DNA of 64,000 nucleotides from Polytrichum commune (Eukaryota > Streptophyta > Polytrichopsida > Polytrichales > Polytrichaceae). This document shows, piece after piece, positions 38,591-49,129 of this stretch (position 1 is the first letter of the stretch; every line of letters starts with the position of its first letter). The stretch is taken from NCBI GenBank assembly GCA_950295325.1, contig OX485805.1, forward strand, positions 20,011,501 through 20,075,500, given 5' to 3'. A program made the position numbers and the translations under genes. The notes under the pieces were generated by a model that made no database searches, had not been told where the DNA came from, and was given only the letters and a program-made list of their open reading frames with translations.

Positions 38591-38951
38591 TAGCTGTTAA
38601 CCTTTGCTGTGCATCAGTTTTTCTCTCCAAGTCTCAGATTTGAAGAACATAAACAGTGAACAATGCTATGGACTAGATAACCATCGAGAGAGAAGGCTTG
38701 ATGACGAGCCACAAAAGTGGTGAGTCATCCACCTCTTCGAGTTGGTTATCAGTCATAACCAAATCATCACTGGTCTACTTGCGGATGTAAACTACATGTT
38801 ATGAGTGAAAGGACATTTGCATATATATAAAATGCACGAGAGTTGTTGGAAGTACCCTCCACTTGAATGAACGACCGGTTATGGTATGAGATGTAGCCCT
38901 AAACTGGAGGATTAAGCACACACAACTTGAGCTCAAGCGCTAAGCGTCCAC

Positions 38952-39207
38952 GTTTGGTAGGCCAAGGTAAAGAGAAATTGGACCCTTACGTGTGCCTAAG
39001 GTGGTGGAGATTGGGTTCATGTTTTCTTTCTCATTTGATTATCAAGCTCAATCTTGAACATGTAGTCATCTAACTTGAAATCTCTACAAGGTTCAATATG
39101 GGCTTGAAGTTGAAAATCGATGCAAAAGCAGGGATCAACATTAAGACAAACCTCCACCCCTTATGCATATGTGAGGGTCCAATTTCTTTTAACTTAGGCC
39201 ACCAAAC
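38952..39207. mobile_element. Foldback element, GTTTGGT ends (256 bp)
   Basis: The left end GTTTGGTAGGCCAAGGTAAA and following GAAATTGGACCC pair with the right end, whose reverse complement reads GTTTGGTGGCCTAAGTTAAA then GAAATTGGACCC. The repeats are about 55 bp long. A related diverged segment lies at about 39440-39560. Target duplication not identified. Non-coding. Confidence 0.6.
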
Positions 39208-39601
39208 TTGCAAGCTTTAGCTAATGTTATGTGGGGCAAGGGCATGGACCTAACCTAGAAATTGCATCAAGTCTACAATATAAGGGGGGTTCACACACCT
39301 TGGAGAACGTTGTATGTGATCAAAATGAAGTTCAATGAGCTCAGGTAAAAGAGTTTTGGCCTTGACATGTACCAAACCACCATTATGGATTGGAGTTGAA
39401 ATAAACAGTCCTACAGATAATAAGAGAATCTAGAAACCTTAAGACCAAGCTCCACACAGTTAAACATGTGTCCAAACCATAAGTCTCTTACTTTGGCCTC
39501 CCAAACCCCTTTTCATAAACAATGGTTTTTGAACATGTGTGGGAGGAGGCCACACACATTCAAAAATGTCAATTATGAAATAGAGTTCAATGGACCTTGG
39601 T

Positions 39602-39627
39602 AGTAATAATAATAATAATAACAATAA
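39602..39627. repeat. AAT trinucleotide microsatellite
   Basis: Successive TAATAATAA units with one CAA interruption. Confidence 0.85.
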
Positions 39628-40183
39628 TTCTTGACATGTGCTTTAACCTTAAGGAGCTTGATCTTAATGTTGGTCCTCCCTTTTTCTTTTCTTTTGGATT
39701 AGAAATTTCCATTTTCAACTACAACCATAATAAACATAGATTTTAAGCCTTACAAAACTACCATCATGTATCAAAGTTGAGGATGAACATTTCTACTCCA
39801 AATATTTTTTTTCAAAATGAACCGGCCTTCAAACCATGCTCCTTAAGGTTAGACACATGTCAAGGCTGAAGTTACCTTGGGTTACTGAACTCCGTTTCGA
39901 AACAGGTGTGGCCTCCACATGACCCTTACATGCGAAAGAGGCGAGGCTTAGCAAACCTACTTTCAAGCCATTCCCAGTGGCTAGCTGATTGATCTTGTGC
40001 AAAGTGCCGTCAACAATTCCAACAAAAATGAACAACATTACTACATAAACCACCACATGCCTTCACCTTTCAAGCCAAGAACAATGGGGCAAGGCAATGG
40101 ACACCATCACCAGCTAATCTGCTTTAGATAGTTTCCAAAGCCTGCTTTATACTTAAACCCATCACCTGTAATGGCAATCGGCT

Positions 40184-40487
40184 CAATGGACGGGGAGAAC
40201 TGACAACCAGTTACAGATGAACTGGTGGAGTTTGACAAATAATTGGTTGAAGTTCAAGACTTCATGAATGGGGAGAACTGACAACTAGTTACAGATGAAC
40301 CGGTGGAGTTCGACAAGTAATTGGTTGAAGTTCAAGACTTCAGGAAACGTACTGATCATTTAAGAGGAATTTAGAAAGTAAACCTTGAATTAATGAAGAA
40401 AAATCAAAAGATTGCAACGTGTAACCAGTTGGACTTGGAAACACTAGGATCTCAACCGATTATGCCCAAAAATCTCCCCGGACATTG
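40184..40487. mobile_element. hAT-like MITE, family A, with internal duplication
   Basis: Ends CAATGGACGGGGAGAAC and TCTCCCCGGACATTG. ATCGGCT occurs on both flanks (40177-40183 and 40488-40494), consistent with a 7-8 bp target duplication. The first about 76 bp of the element (from GGGGAGAACTGACAAC to GTTCAAGACTTCA) is tandemly repeated once, the second copy starting near 40266. This makes the element longer than its 210-224 bp relatives. Confidence 0.8.
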
Positions 40488-40489
40488 AT

Positions 40490-40785
40490 CGGCTCACCTT
40501 TGCCCCCCATTCCAAACTCCTGAACATCATGATGCCCTCCCGTGTTTGAATGATGCTTGCTCAGATGATACCTGCAAAACTCTGCACAAGATTCCATTCT
40601 CCAATTCCACTTGGAGGCTCCATGTGCTCACGGATACATCATCTCACTTGATGACCATCAAGTCCAGCACAATTCTGGCAATGTTATGAAATTTGACGCT
40701 GAAGTCCAGGAAGCCAAAATGCTTATGGGACTAGAAGTACATTCAGATGGTGTCGAAAATGCTGATTCCGTAGAGTAATGGAGTG
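40490..40785 (+). pseudogene. Open, coding-like stretch of unknown identity
   Basis: Two overlapping plus-strand frames stay open unusually long. One reads CLNDACSDDTCKTLHKIPF then STWRLHVLTDTSSHLMTIK up to a TGA. The other reads LEAPCAHGYIISLDDHQVQ and then AEVQEAKMLMGLEVHSDGVE up to TAA near 40779. At most one can be genuine. No family recognised and no splice context established, so this is a weak call for a decayed exon. Confidence 0.22.
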
Positions 40786-41138
40786 CTCCCAAATGAAAGA
40801 AAGACTTCAAACAACTTCGTACTACATTCTGAAATAGGAAAAAGACCTATCTCTAATGGACAATGTATGATCATTTATACATGCAGAGAGATCGAAGAGA
40901 ATGTCACAGCAAGAGCTTCGTAAGTTATCGCGGAGGAAGAGTTGTACCATCTTTGTGGCACTAGGCCAAAAAGAGTGAAATATGTGACCACCTCCGCTAT
41001 GTTGAAAAGTTGGTCGCACCCAAGAAGTTAGATGGAGGGCTTCGTCTAAATTAAAGTTAATGATCTTGCGAGTCACTTTCCACCGTTTAGCCTTTGGGAA
41101 TGGGCAATGATCCTAAAATGAATTACAAGTGATGAAGA

Positions 41139-41728
41139 CAATGAATGGGGAGAACCAGCAACTACAGTTACAAGTCAACCAGTTGAGATGGCCCAAAAAC
41201 CGATTAAAACTAGCTGTGACTTTTTCTTTGTGTAAGTAGAGACTTGTGGCTATGTAGGAACTAAGTCACAATAATTGGACCCAAAACTTGACCTTTCAAA
41301 GTGCTCATATGGAGTGAATGTTGGGAAGGGGTTACTATCCTCTAAACTAATAGTTACCCGATTAAACATCTCTTCATATCAGTGTTTCAAGTTTACCGTG
41401 TGGTCTTGTCCTTATGTCCGCCCAATCGGATGCAGAACAATACTCACATGGTTAGTTCTCATAGAGTCTTGTACTCAATTCAACTCCCAGATTGAACGTA
41501 ATGTGGTTCTTTGATGCAGAATCAGCCTCAATTTATTCTTTTGGGAATCGTACCAATTGAATATTTGAAATTTGCAAAAGTGATTGTTCTTGTCACAAAC
41601 CGAAAGGAAATCAACTGAGAGATGTTGTGACTAATTAGGCAACCGAATGGTTTAGGACTTTGACCAGTTCGTCTTCCAAGTAGATGGTTCTTGGTTGGAT
41701 CCCTCTAGATTTCTCCCCATTGGCTGGA
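41139..41728. mobile_element. Possible longer family A relative
   Basis: Begins CAATGAATGGGGAGAACC, identical to the left end of 29486-29709, and continues with CAGTTACAAGTCAACCAG. A candidate right end TTTCTCCCCATTGG occurs near 41712-41728. The interior is unrelated to the short copies and contains no transposase motif. Right boundary and target duplication are uncertain. Confidence 0.35.
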
Positions 41729-42670
41729 CGAGTAGTAGCCATTCATGATTTTGGGGATTGAAGGCATGTTAACCTAGGTTAGGTGTTCGAAATTTAATTG
41801 GATCCTAATAAAATCATTTGGGTGTTGATGATATCATAACATTCCTCAGCCCCTCCCAATTGTTAAGTACAGTCAAGACCTCTACATTGTTGAGAGGTGC
41901 AGCGGACATGGGCTTCAGCTATCAATGTCTTATATTGGTTGGCTCACTTAAGGAATCTTGGAAGGCCTTGAACTGGCAGCGATGCATGTCCAGCCCACCC
42001 CAACCTCAAGCCCGACCTCAATACCTCAATATCTCAACATGGAATAGAAATATAGCTTGAGGTCGAAGACACTCCCACCCCAAACTTTAAAACAGCCTCA
42101 AAACCTCAATAGAATTCTTCACAGTGAGATCGAAGGGGCTATTGAGCTTGGAAATCCCCTTTTTCATCGAGCTAAATAAATCCCAGAATTAGCATCAAAA
42201 TAGTGTAGCTAATGTGATTGTCCATATGGTGCCAGGTTGCAATTGAAATCTTGCTTTTCATGAATCTTAGAGCCTGCTGACATCAATATACCACATGCTT
42301 CTTTGGAGTGCTGGGCTAACGTACTAAACATGACCCGAATTTTCAACAATAAATTGCAACAATAGCCTGTACAGCCTTGCAACAACTTTACCTGGCATTT
42401 GAAGTGAAATCCAGCAATCTTGCATAGCATTAGCAGGTATGAGCACATCAACATGCAGCCATGCTCAAGTAGCAAAATGAACATTAAAAGTCAAGTGCAC
42501 AAGAAATCAACCAGAACCAAAAGACAATACACAAGACCTCCATGAAGTATAGCTTACATAAATGCTTAATGGCATTTGTCAGCTCCTTTTGATCCAGCAT
42601 GTAGATTACAACCGAGATATTGAAATGGCTAATCTATGTACATGGCCACATTACTACCTTCACTGTAAAC

Positions 42671-43154
42671 CTAAAGCTTCAACTTGACGCGATCCGCCCA
42701 CTTTGCAAGATCGGAATAGAGCCGGTCACCACCAATTTCTTCACCTGTCCAGCCTGCTGCCACTTTCATTACATCCTCTATCAATGCAAAATTGCCCATT
42801 ATGTCTACATGGCTCCCACTCTGAGTACCCCTTCCTTCAAGCAACAAGTTTGGTGGGGCATGATCGTATTCCCGTACATAAGAAGCTGCATTTGATGGAT
42901 TAAATCGGGTCTTACCGCGCCACCCTTTAGCACACATAAAACCGGCACTTAGTGCTGGAACGGTTTCATCCCCATCCACAAACTGAATACCACCCTTGAG
43001 ACAACCCTCTGAACCTCCCTCTGCTGAGGTGTCAATTCGAAATGGGATATAGCATGTGTCAGGTGATGGGGACAACTTGTAGATGTAAGACCTCTCCGTG
43101 GGGAGCCCCACTCCATACATGCAGTACATCTCCATGTCTGGTGCATCTGGTAGT
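42671..43154 (-). CDS. PDAT1: PDAT1 exon 6 (acid and histidine, stop)
   Basis: Acceptor GTTTTCAG|ACTACC at 43155/43154, stop TAG at 42673-42671. Encodes residues 539-699 with MYGVGLPTERSYIYKL, the catalytic Asp601 in VDGDETVP, RGKTRFNPSN and the catalytic His654 in GTQSGSHVDIMGN. The C-terminus ...WADRVKLKL matches the usual plant ending. The 3' flank to 42160 has no clear polyadenylation word. Confidence 0.96.
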
Positions 43155-46100
43155 CTGAAAACATAAAAGTTGCATACAGACTGAGAAATCCAGAACAAAT
43201 TATGAAAACTAACCAATCAATGATTATAAAACAACACAGTACCTTATGTGCTTACTATACTGACCCCAAAGTGAATAGTTATTAACTACCTCACTCAGAA
43301 TTAATCAGAGTAATGATGAGTTTTGCATGTAAAACCTGTTTGGTGAAAATTTAGGGCCACATCTACGGTTATCATTTGTGCCCTGGTTTAAGAGAAGAGC
43401 TAGTGATAATTTTTTTGCAGAAATGGAGGGAGAGGAATGACTCACGTTGTCTCCAAGGGGTTTGACCAGTGGCGAGGATGCTGGTACTTGGGATCACTCA
43501 AATCATCAGCAATACCATAGCCCCAATTCTCGTCACCACGGACCATCAATTTTGGGGCCACCTTGTGTAATAGGTCAATTATATCAGTTGCTGTGTACAC
43601 ACTTTCTTTAGCCACTTGTTGCACTTCCCTCCAGGTCATTTCCTGATACTCTGTCCACACATCTCCACATGTTGTGTTTGTAGGCACAGGCACTTCAGCT
43701 GACGTCACCTGAATTTTCAAACAGATAGCTGAGTCATGAAAGTTCTTGCAAGCATCAGAGCAGTTTCATACTTGAGATTGTCAGTAATCATCAAGGCCAA
43801 CACTGAAATTACTTATGCATATTTACAAAGTTACTTACTAAAACAAACGACGGGCACAAAAAGCAGGGCAGAGACACTGACAAGAAGGAGACCAAAAATT
43901 GCTGCACCAGGTCGTCAACAAAAACATGCATGCCAAGAGCAGGCTTAACTCTTGTCCTCACTGGATCAAATTCACGCCAATTTTAGGTGTAGGTTGATGC
44001 AAATCACATTTAAAACCATTTCAGGACTTATTTGTTTGCAAGGTCTTGCAAATGAGGAAAGATAAATGTGGTGAATTTGCAGTGTGAAGAGCCCAACTAG
44101 CACCTTATTATTTATTTTCCTTGAGGCCAAGGAGAGCTGCAGGAAAAGACCATAGTGCATATTTGAAGGTTCAGTCACTTGCACATTCCAATTACTCCTC
44201 ATTTCCTGCCATTGTTATTTGACAACCTTGATTAATTCACTTTCTTCAACTTTTCCAATTTGGTTCAGTTACCCAATTACTTTTTGTCTTGGAGATGGAT
44301 AAGGACAAAGAGACTGTTTTTCAGAAGCAGTCGACCTTGTCACGCTTAAGAATCTGGGGATAGTTAAAGAGGGGATTTTCGTCCATAGAGGCAACAGCAT
44401 TAGTAGTCAGGGTCAGAATTAGTCCAGAACTTAAATCAGACATTGTCAATTTACCAGGAGACACCAGTTTAGTTAGTGGAGTTAAGATGGTAGAGCACAA
44501 AATGACCCAATGAGGAATTCAACTCCTTATCAGGTTAAATGTGACTGCACCCATACAAAATTCTATCAGGCATTCAAATTTATTCATTAGCTCACCTTCT
44601 GATTCTTCCTTCTGTCATCAATGATGGACCACGGGAGTTGTGCATTCTCCTTCCCAAAGCTGATGAGCCGTCCATAATGGGCCGCAGGCTTCCCATGTGC
44701 ACCAAGATGCACACTCGTAGTATTCTTTTCATCAGGGGCACCAGTCCCTTCAGGACTCATCCGCTTTGAGCAATCATAGCCTTCTTCTGGAGACCACTCA
44801 GCATCACCCCAGATGGTGGTGCCACCTTTGGGAATCATAGACATGCACGCATCCCATGTGCGTGTTACCCGCATCATGTGTTGCAGTGTCTGAAGCCCAA
44901 ACCTGTCGGAGTCCAGCACATGTGGCGCAATTGCTCTACAAAATCATGCAACTCGATCATCTGAGTTGCTTCCTTGCACCATAATACACTAAACCAAGGG
45001 ACAATCAAACAATCAACTGATGATTGAAGACTTTGAAGAATCCAAAACCACTTTCTTCAGGGCTTGGAAGTTAGTAATACACATGGCAATGAACCATTTA
45101 TGAGGGTTTATGTGAGTCTGCATGTGATTTATTTGAGTCTACAAGGATAATGGATCCTGTGTTCAAGGTGGACGTCAATCGAAGATAAAAGCAAAGCAAG
45201 CAAGGAAGCACATCTCTAATTGTGAACTCCTTTCCAGAACCAACTAATTTTATTTAAACACCTGGATTTGCTCACCTGGCAACAGCAATGTCCTTGGCCT
45301 CTGCAGAAAACAGTCCAGCAAATGCCTTGGGCACACCAAGAAATGGGCCTCCAATATTCATAATTGCGCGAATATGGCGCGCAACCCAATCTGGTCCACC
45401 TCCACCGCCCACTGGCAGTGGAGCTTCAACCCATTTGATAAAATGCAGGAAGAACAACGACCCCATGGAATGAGGGATCGCAACCACCTTGTTTCCATCA
45501 TTGGCAAGTACTAGCGTCTCTATGGTGTTTTTCAGTCTGGTCAGAGTCTTGTCCCGTACCTGTTTGCACAAAATATAACTTCAGACTCATGCCACTTTTT
45601 GGCACACATACACTGGGAGGAGACAAAAAGAAAATCAACCCTCTACTCTCTAACTTGGAGAAACAAATCAATTTGAACTGCCAAAATACCTTCAGCAAGT
45701 TGAATAAAATCCTTGTCAATTAAATCTCTTCTGATTTTGATTTCCAAATACACTACAGCTTTGTCAGTTGAATCTCTTCTGAATTTATTTCCAAATATAC
45801 TACAGCTTTATTATAAAGATCTGCAAAAATGTAATTGCATGGGTGTCCAGACAAGTGATGTCAAAACTAATTACATTAACCAAATAGCTAATGATATCAG
45901 GAGTTCATTCAAAAGGTCAGGCTACGTCAAAATTCGTCCAGTACAGAATTGCATGCTATGCATAGTGATGATATACTTAGTCAGGCAGTTGGACCTCTGT
46001 AAAAGAGTACGCAAATACTGAGAAAATCTCAAACAAGGAACAACCACCCAATTAGCTTCAAAACCCATAACAATACCATGAGGGGAAGTGTGAGACAAGA

Positions 46101-47465
46101 CCTCATTGTTCTGAAATGTGAGACGCCAATCATATGCAGCCATATACATATTTTTTTCTTCGTAGCCAATACGGGCCAGATTTTCAATCAGAACTGCCCA
46201 AACAAAGTAACCGGGAGCAAAGTAATCCGCTGCTACCAAGCCTGATACAGGACGAACCCTTATACCAGCTGGATCCAAGCCAGTCTCGTTGTCCAATGCC
46301 ATGTGCTCCATCCAGCATTTTGGCCTGGTGAACCACAAACAACACCCTCTTTAGCCCATCCTTATTCCATCAACAGTGAAATAATATTCTGAGAATATCC
46401 TCTTATATGCCGATATATGCCATCCAATGGTACAAAATCTATCAAGGGGACAAACAAGGAACAAGTAAAATTGATGCTTGATCGACCAAAATATCCTCCA
46501 ATATTCTGTCTTTCCAGGTTTGAGATATCTGTGTTCCTCAGTCGTAGTGTGATGAAAGGTTCCTAGTACTCAAGGTTCAGTTCTTGTTGCAGATTTTTTA
46601 AACTGACGCAAAGGAGTAATCGGCACAGAGGTTCACTATCTGTAACCCTAGAATCCCGTTGGGGAAAAAAAGCATTGAGAAACTGATAATTCCCAACTCT
46701 CTCACAGAATTTCCCTTCACTCCAAAGAGCCCTATAATATGCAAGATTTGAATAATAACCATGCATGGAGATAGAACCACCCAAAACCCATGATCATCAG
46801 AAACCTCCACATCAATGATCTCCAAGCTGCTCAGTTTTCACAGGACATTTCAAAACCCTTCTTCATACTTCCCCTTATAAAATACGAGCAGCCAAGAGAG
46901 TTGCTTGAGAATCAAGGAAAAATATTTCCAGCAAGATTGCAGGTTATAGCCCAATTTACCTTTTGTAAACCTCTCCGAATGTCCCACCCCAGAGGCGTTT
47001 CCTGAACAAGCCATCGGCACAGGGACGCCCCTCCCAAAGCTCCAGCCCTCCGGTGACAATTCCGGGAACAAACACAACAGGGTGGTGAGCACGAAGCCCC
47101 TCCTTGGCCAATTTCACACCGGGTGGATCGGCAATGGGCCCTGTAATTGCCTCAGTGACATAGTTTGGGAGAGAAGGGAGGGCATTGTAGAGCACGATGA
47201 GAAACCACCACACCACGCAAATGTAACCTATGAGCCAGCAACAGGAGTCCAGACAATTCCATTTGGACACCCGGGCCTTCTTGTCAATCTTCGCAGGAGA
47301 AGAGGAGGGGGGGAGAGTGGATTGCTTGGACGGCAGCGGCTTCGAATCCACCGAGTCTAAGTCCTTGCCTTTCTCATTTCTGCTGCTCTCCTCGGTAACA
47401 ACTTGGGACTCGGACGAGGTCGGCGTCGCATCTTCCACTTTCTTATTGGTTCTCTTACGGAGCAT
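42671..47465 (-). CDS. PDAT1: Phospholipid:diacylglycerol acyltransferase (six exons)
   Basis: Join of 47465-46960, 46324-46102, 45559-45276, 44935-44596, 43708-43446 and 43154-42671 on the minus strand. Every intron is GT-AG, phases are 2, 0, 2, 0, 2, and the product is 699 residues (Arabidopsis PDAT1 is about 670). PDAT moves an acyl group from a phospholipid sn-2 position to diacylglycerol, making triacylglycerol without acyl-CoA, at the ER. Seen: a basic, Ser-rich cytosolic tail (1-70), one membrane segment (about 74-95), then the LCAT-type alpha/beta hydrolase domain. The nucleophile elbow is PHSMG with Ser274; the acid is Asp601 in VDGDETVP; His654 lies in SGSHVDIMGN. The motif FVPGIVTGGLELWEG and the lid-side segment after it are intact. 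The start at 47465 gives the expected plant tail; no earlier in-frame Met was judged better. All key residues are present, so it should be functional. Confidence 0.96.
43446..43708 (-). CDS. PDAT1: PDAT1 exon 5
   Basis: Acceptor ATTCAG|GTGACG at 43709/43708, donor ACAAC|GTGAGT at 43446/43445. Encodes residues 452-538 and part of 539, with CGDVWTEYQEMTWREVQQ, the DLLHKVAPKL helix and YGIADDLSDPKYQHPRHWSN leading to the last strand segment. Confidence 0.94.
44596..44935 (-). CDS. PDAT1: PDAT1 exon 4
   Basis: Acceptor TTTTGTAG|AGCAATT at 44936/44935, donor CAGAAG|GTGAGC at 44596/44595. Encodes residues 338-451, including LQTLQHMMRVTRTWDACMSM and PKGGTTIWGDAEWSPEEG. The region after about residue 410 (DCSKRMSPEG...) is the least conserved part of the family. 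Confidence 0.95.
45276..45559 (-). CDS. PDAT1: PDAT1 exon 3 (catalytic serine)
   Basis: Acceptor CAAACAG|GTACGG at 45560/45559, donor GCCAG|GTGAG at 45276/45275. Encodes residues 244-337 and part of 338, with the nucleophile elbow PHSMG (Ser274), the glycine loop VGGGGGPDW and the helix NIGGPFLGVPKAFAGLFS. Confidence 0.95.
45716..45811. repeat. 48-bp tandem duplication in PDAT1 intron 2
   Basis: Two successive copies share AATCTCTTCTGA, TTTCCAAATA and ACTACAGCTTT with a few substitutions. It lies in the middle of intron 2, away from the splice sites. Confidence 0.7.
46102..46324 (-). CDS. PDAT1: PDAT1 exon 2
   Basis: Acceptor TTCACCAG|GCC at 46325/46324 and donor GAG|GTCTTG at 46102/46101. 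Encodes residues 169-243, including the conserved GLDPAGIRVRPVSGLVAADY and YMAAYDWRLTFQNNE. The donor is a weak match to consensus, but the next exon's start (VRDKT) and conservation with other plant PDATs support it. Confidence 0.93.
46960..47465 (-). CDS. PDAT1: PDAT1 exon 1 (coding part)
   Basis: Encodes residues 1-168 plus two bases of Arg169: the charged N-terminal tail, the membrane anchor (CCWLIGYICVVWWFLIVLY) and the start of the catalytic domain up to GGTFGEVYK. The donor is AAAAG|GTAAAT at 46960/46959. The opposite strand has long open frames here that are shadows. Confidence 0.95.
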
Positions 47466-47857
47466 CTCTCCCCCCCAACCTCCCCCGCCTCCCTCCCAAG
47501 CCTCAAATTTCTATCTCATCAACACACATAATAATCCTCTCCCTCCCCAACCACAACATTAAACCCAACCAAATCCTCCACTTCGAATCTCAACCACCAA
47601 AAAAAAAAATGAAATCCCCCAAACTCAACAACTCAATAACCCAATCTCCCAAGCCTCAAATTCCTATCTCATCAACACACATAATAATCCTCGTCCTCTT
47701 CCTCTCCGCCTCAACATTGAGCCAACAAAAACCCAACCAAATCCCACACTTCGAAGCTCAACCAAACCCACCCAAATCCCTCAAACCCAACAACCCTTCT
47801 TCCCAGACCTCCAAAGCAACACCAACCCAGCTCCTGCAAAATCTGTTCCACCCCCCA

Positions 47858-47906
<49 letters not shown>

Positions 47907-47930
47907 GTACAGAAACAATTGACCACAGAG
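47466..47930 (-). promoter_or_regulatory. PDAT1 5' leader/proximal region with duplication and CT repeat
   Basis: Directly upstream of the start codon the minus strand is purine-rich. A block of about 105-115 bp (47494-47597) recurs at 47648-47764; shared words include CCAAGCCTCAAATT, TATCTCATCAACACACATAA and CAACCAAATCC. Further upstream at about 47866-47903 lies a long CT microsatellite (GA on the gene's strand), a type common in plant 5' leaders and core promoters. A TATA box could not be assigned. Role in transcription is inference from position. Confidence 0.5.
47866..47903. repeat. CT/GA dinucleotide microsatellite
   Basis: About nineteen consecutive CT units preceded by a C-rich stretch. 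It creates Ser-Leu repeats in open frames here, which are artefacts. Likely length-variable. Confidence 0.95.
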
Positions 47931-48449
47931 GTGCACAGCTGCCTTACTTACTTACTTCTTCTTGCAATGAACCGGGGGCCACTATGTTCGAGTCGCACTC
48001 AAACAAAAGCACAAGTTACTTCCTTCGCTTACTCACACACATACTTTCCGACTTTGAGCGTTTCTTCAGACGCCAAAGCAAGGGGTGATGAGATGAGGGG
48101 ATGATGCGTCGGAGTAACTTATGAGTATGAGAATGAGCATGTGATGAGCATCCGATCATTCCCCATGGCCAGGGCTGGGCTATGGTGGGAGATGGCCACC
48201 ACAAAATGCCAAGCACGGCAGCCTTTCTCTTTCCCCAAGCTATTTGCTGCAGAGTGAGTAAATAAGCTTATGTATGATGCTCCCTCGAAAGTTCTAGCGG
48301 AGGCAGGGCTGTCTCGCATGCACTATCAGCCGGTTTCCTAGATTTGGAGGACACGAATCTATGAGTTTGTGTCTACTTCTGTGTTTGTAGGGGAAAAACC
48401 ATTTCTAAGGCCTGGTCCAGGCATTTCAAGGGGGTCGTGTTGGTAATTA

Positions 48450-48677
48450 GGGTCGGTTCACATGGCTCCCAAGTCCTAAGCCCTAAGTCACTTGAGGTCA
48501 ATCCGTGCAATCTCAGCCGTTGAGAGCATGAAAGTTGGGACTTACCACTTCATACAATTCAAAGTTCTAAGTCCCAAGTATGACATGGATGCCTACATGG
48601 CAACACTTTTTTGGAGGTAAGGCTTTGGGACTTTTGTTGAGAGTTGGGTCGAGCAAAAAGTTGGAGTGAACAAACCC
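48450..48677 (-). mobile_element. PIF/Harbinger-like MITE, reversed copy
   Basis: Begins GGGTCGGTTCACATGGCTCC after TTA (48447-48449) and proceeds as the reverse complement of the right half of 49130-49793 (CAAGTCACTTGAGG; GCATGAAAGTTGGGACTTACC). It ends near GTGAACAAACCC. The right TTA is not intact. Lies about 1 kb upstream of the PDAT1 start and faces the copy at 49130. Confidence 0.65.
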
Positions 48678-49129
48678 ATTTTCAATACCCCCCCCCAAAA
48701 ATCTTACTATATAAAGTCCCCTAAAAATGTGAAGCTCCATACATGTAGAAGTCATTTTCAAACGTGATAGAAAAAGTCATAAAGAATCACACGTGTAGCC
48801 CTCACATTCGGCGTGATGAAAACAGCAAGTTAAAAAGGCACGGATTTGGGTTCCTTGAAAAGGGCACCAATTACACTCAATTTTTTGTCTCCCAATTATC
48901 GGAAATAGGTTAACCCAAGTTGTGAATATGGGTTGGGAGAGAATCTCGCCTTTGAACATTTACAGTAATTTTAAAACTTGGAAATAAATTGTGATTTTTT
49001 TGTTAAACGTCGTGATATCAATTTCCTGACCTATGGAAAATTACCATGATATCACACATGTACTACACTTATGTGAAATTGTTTAAGTTATCATAAAAAT
49101 AGGTTTATCTACTCTAAACCCAACTCTTA

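Noticed and set aside
47082-47562. Plus-strand frames opposite PDAT1 exon 1
   Set aside because: Antisense of a verified exon.
47609-48088. 159-codon plus-strand open frame opposite the PDAT1 leader
   Set aside because: Its Ser-Leu run is the CT microsatellite and the rest is the antisense of the duplicated leader. No motif and no splice context.
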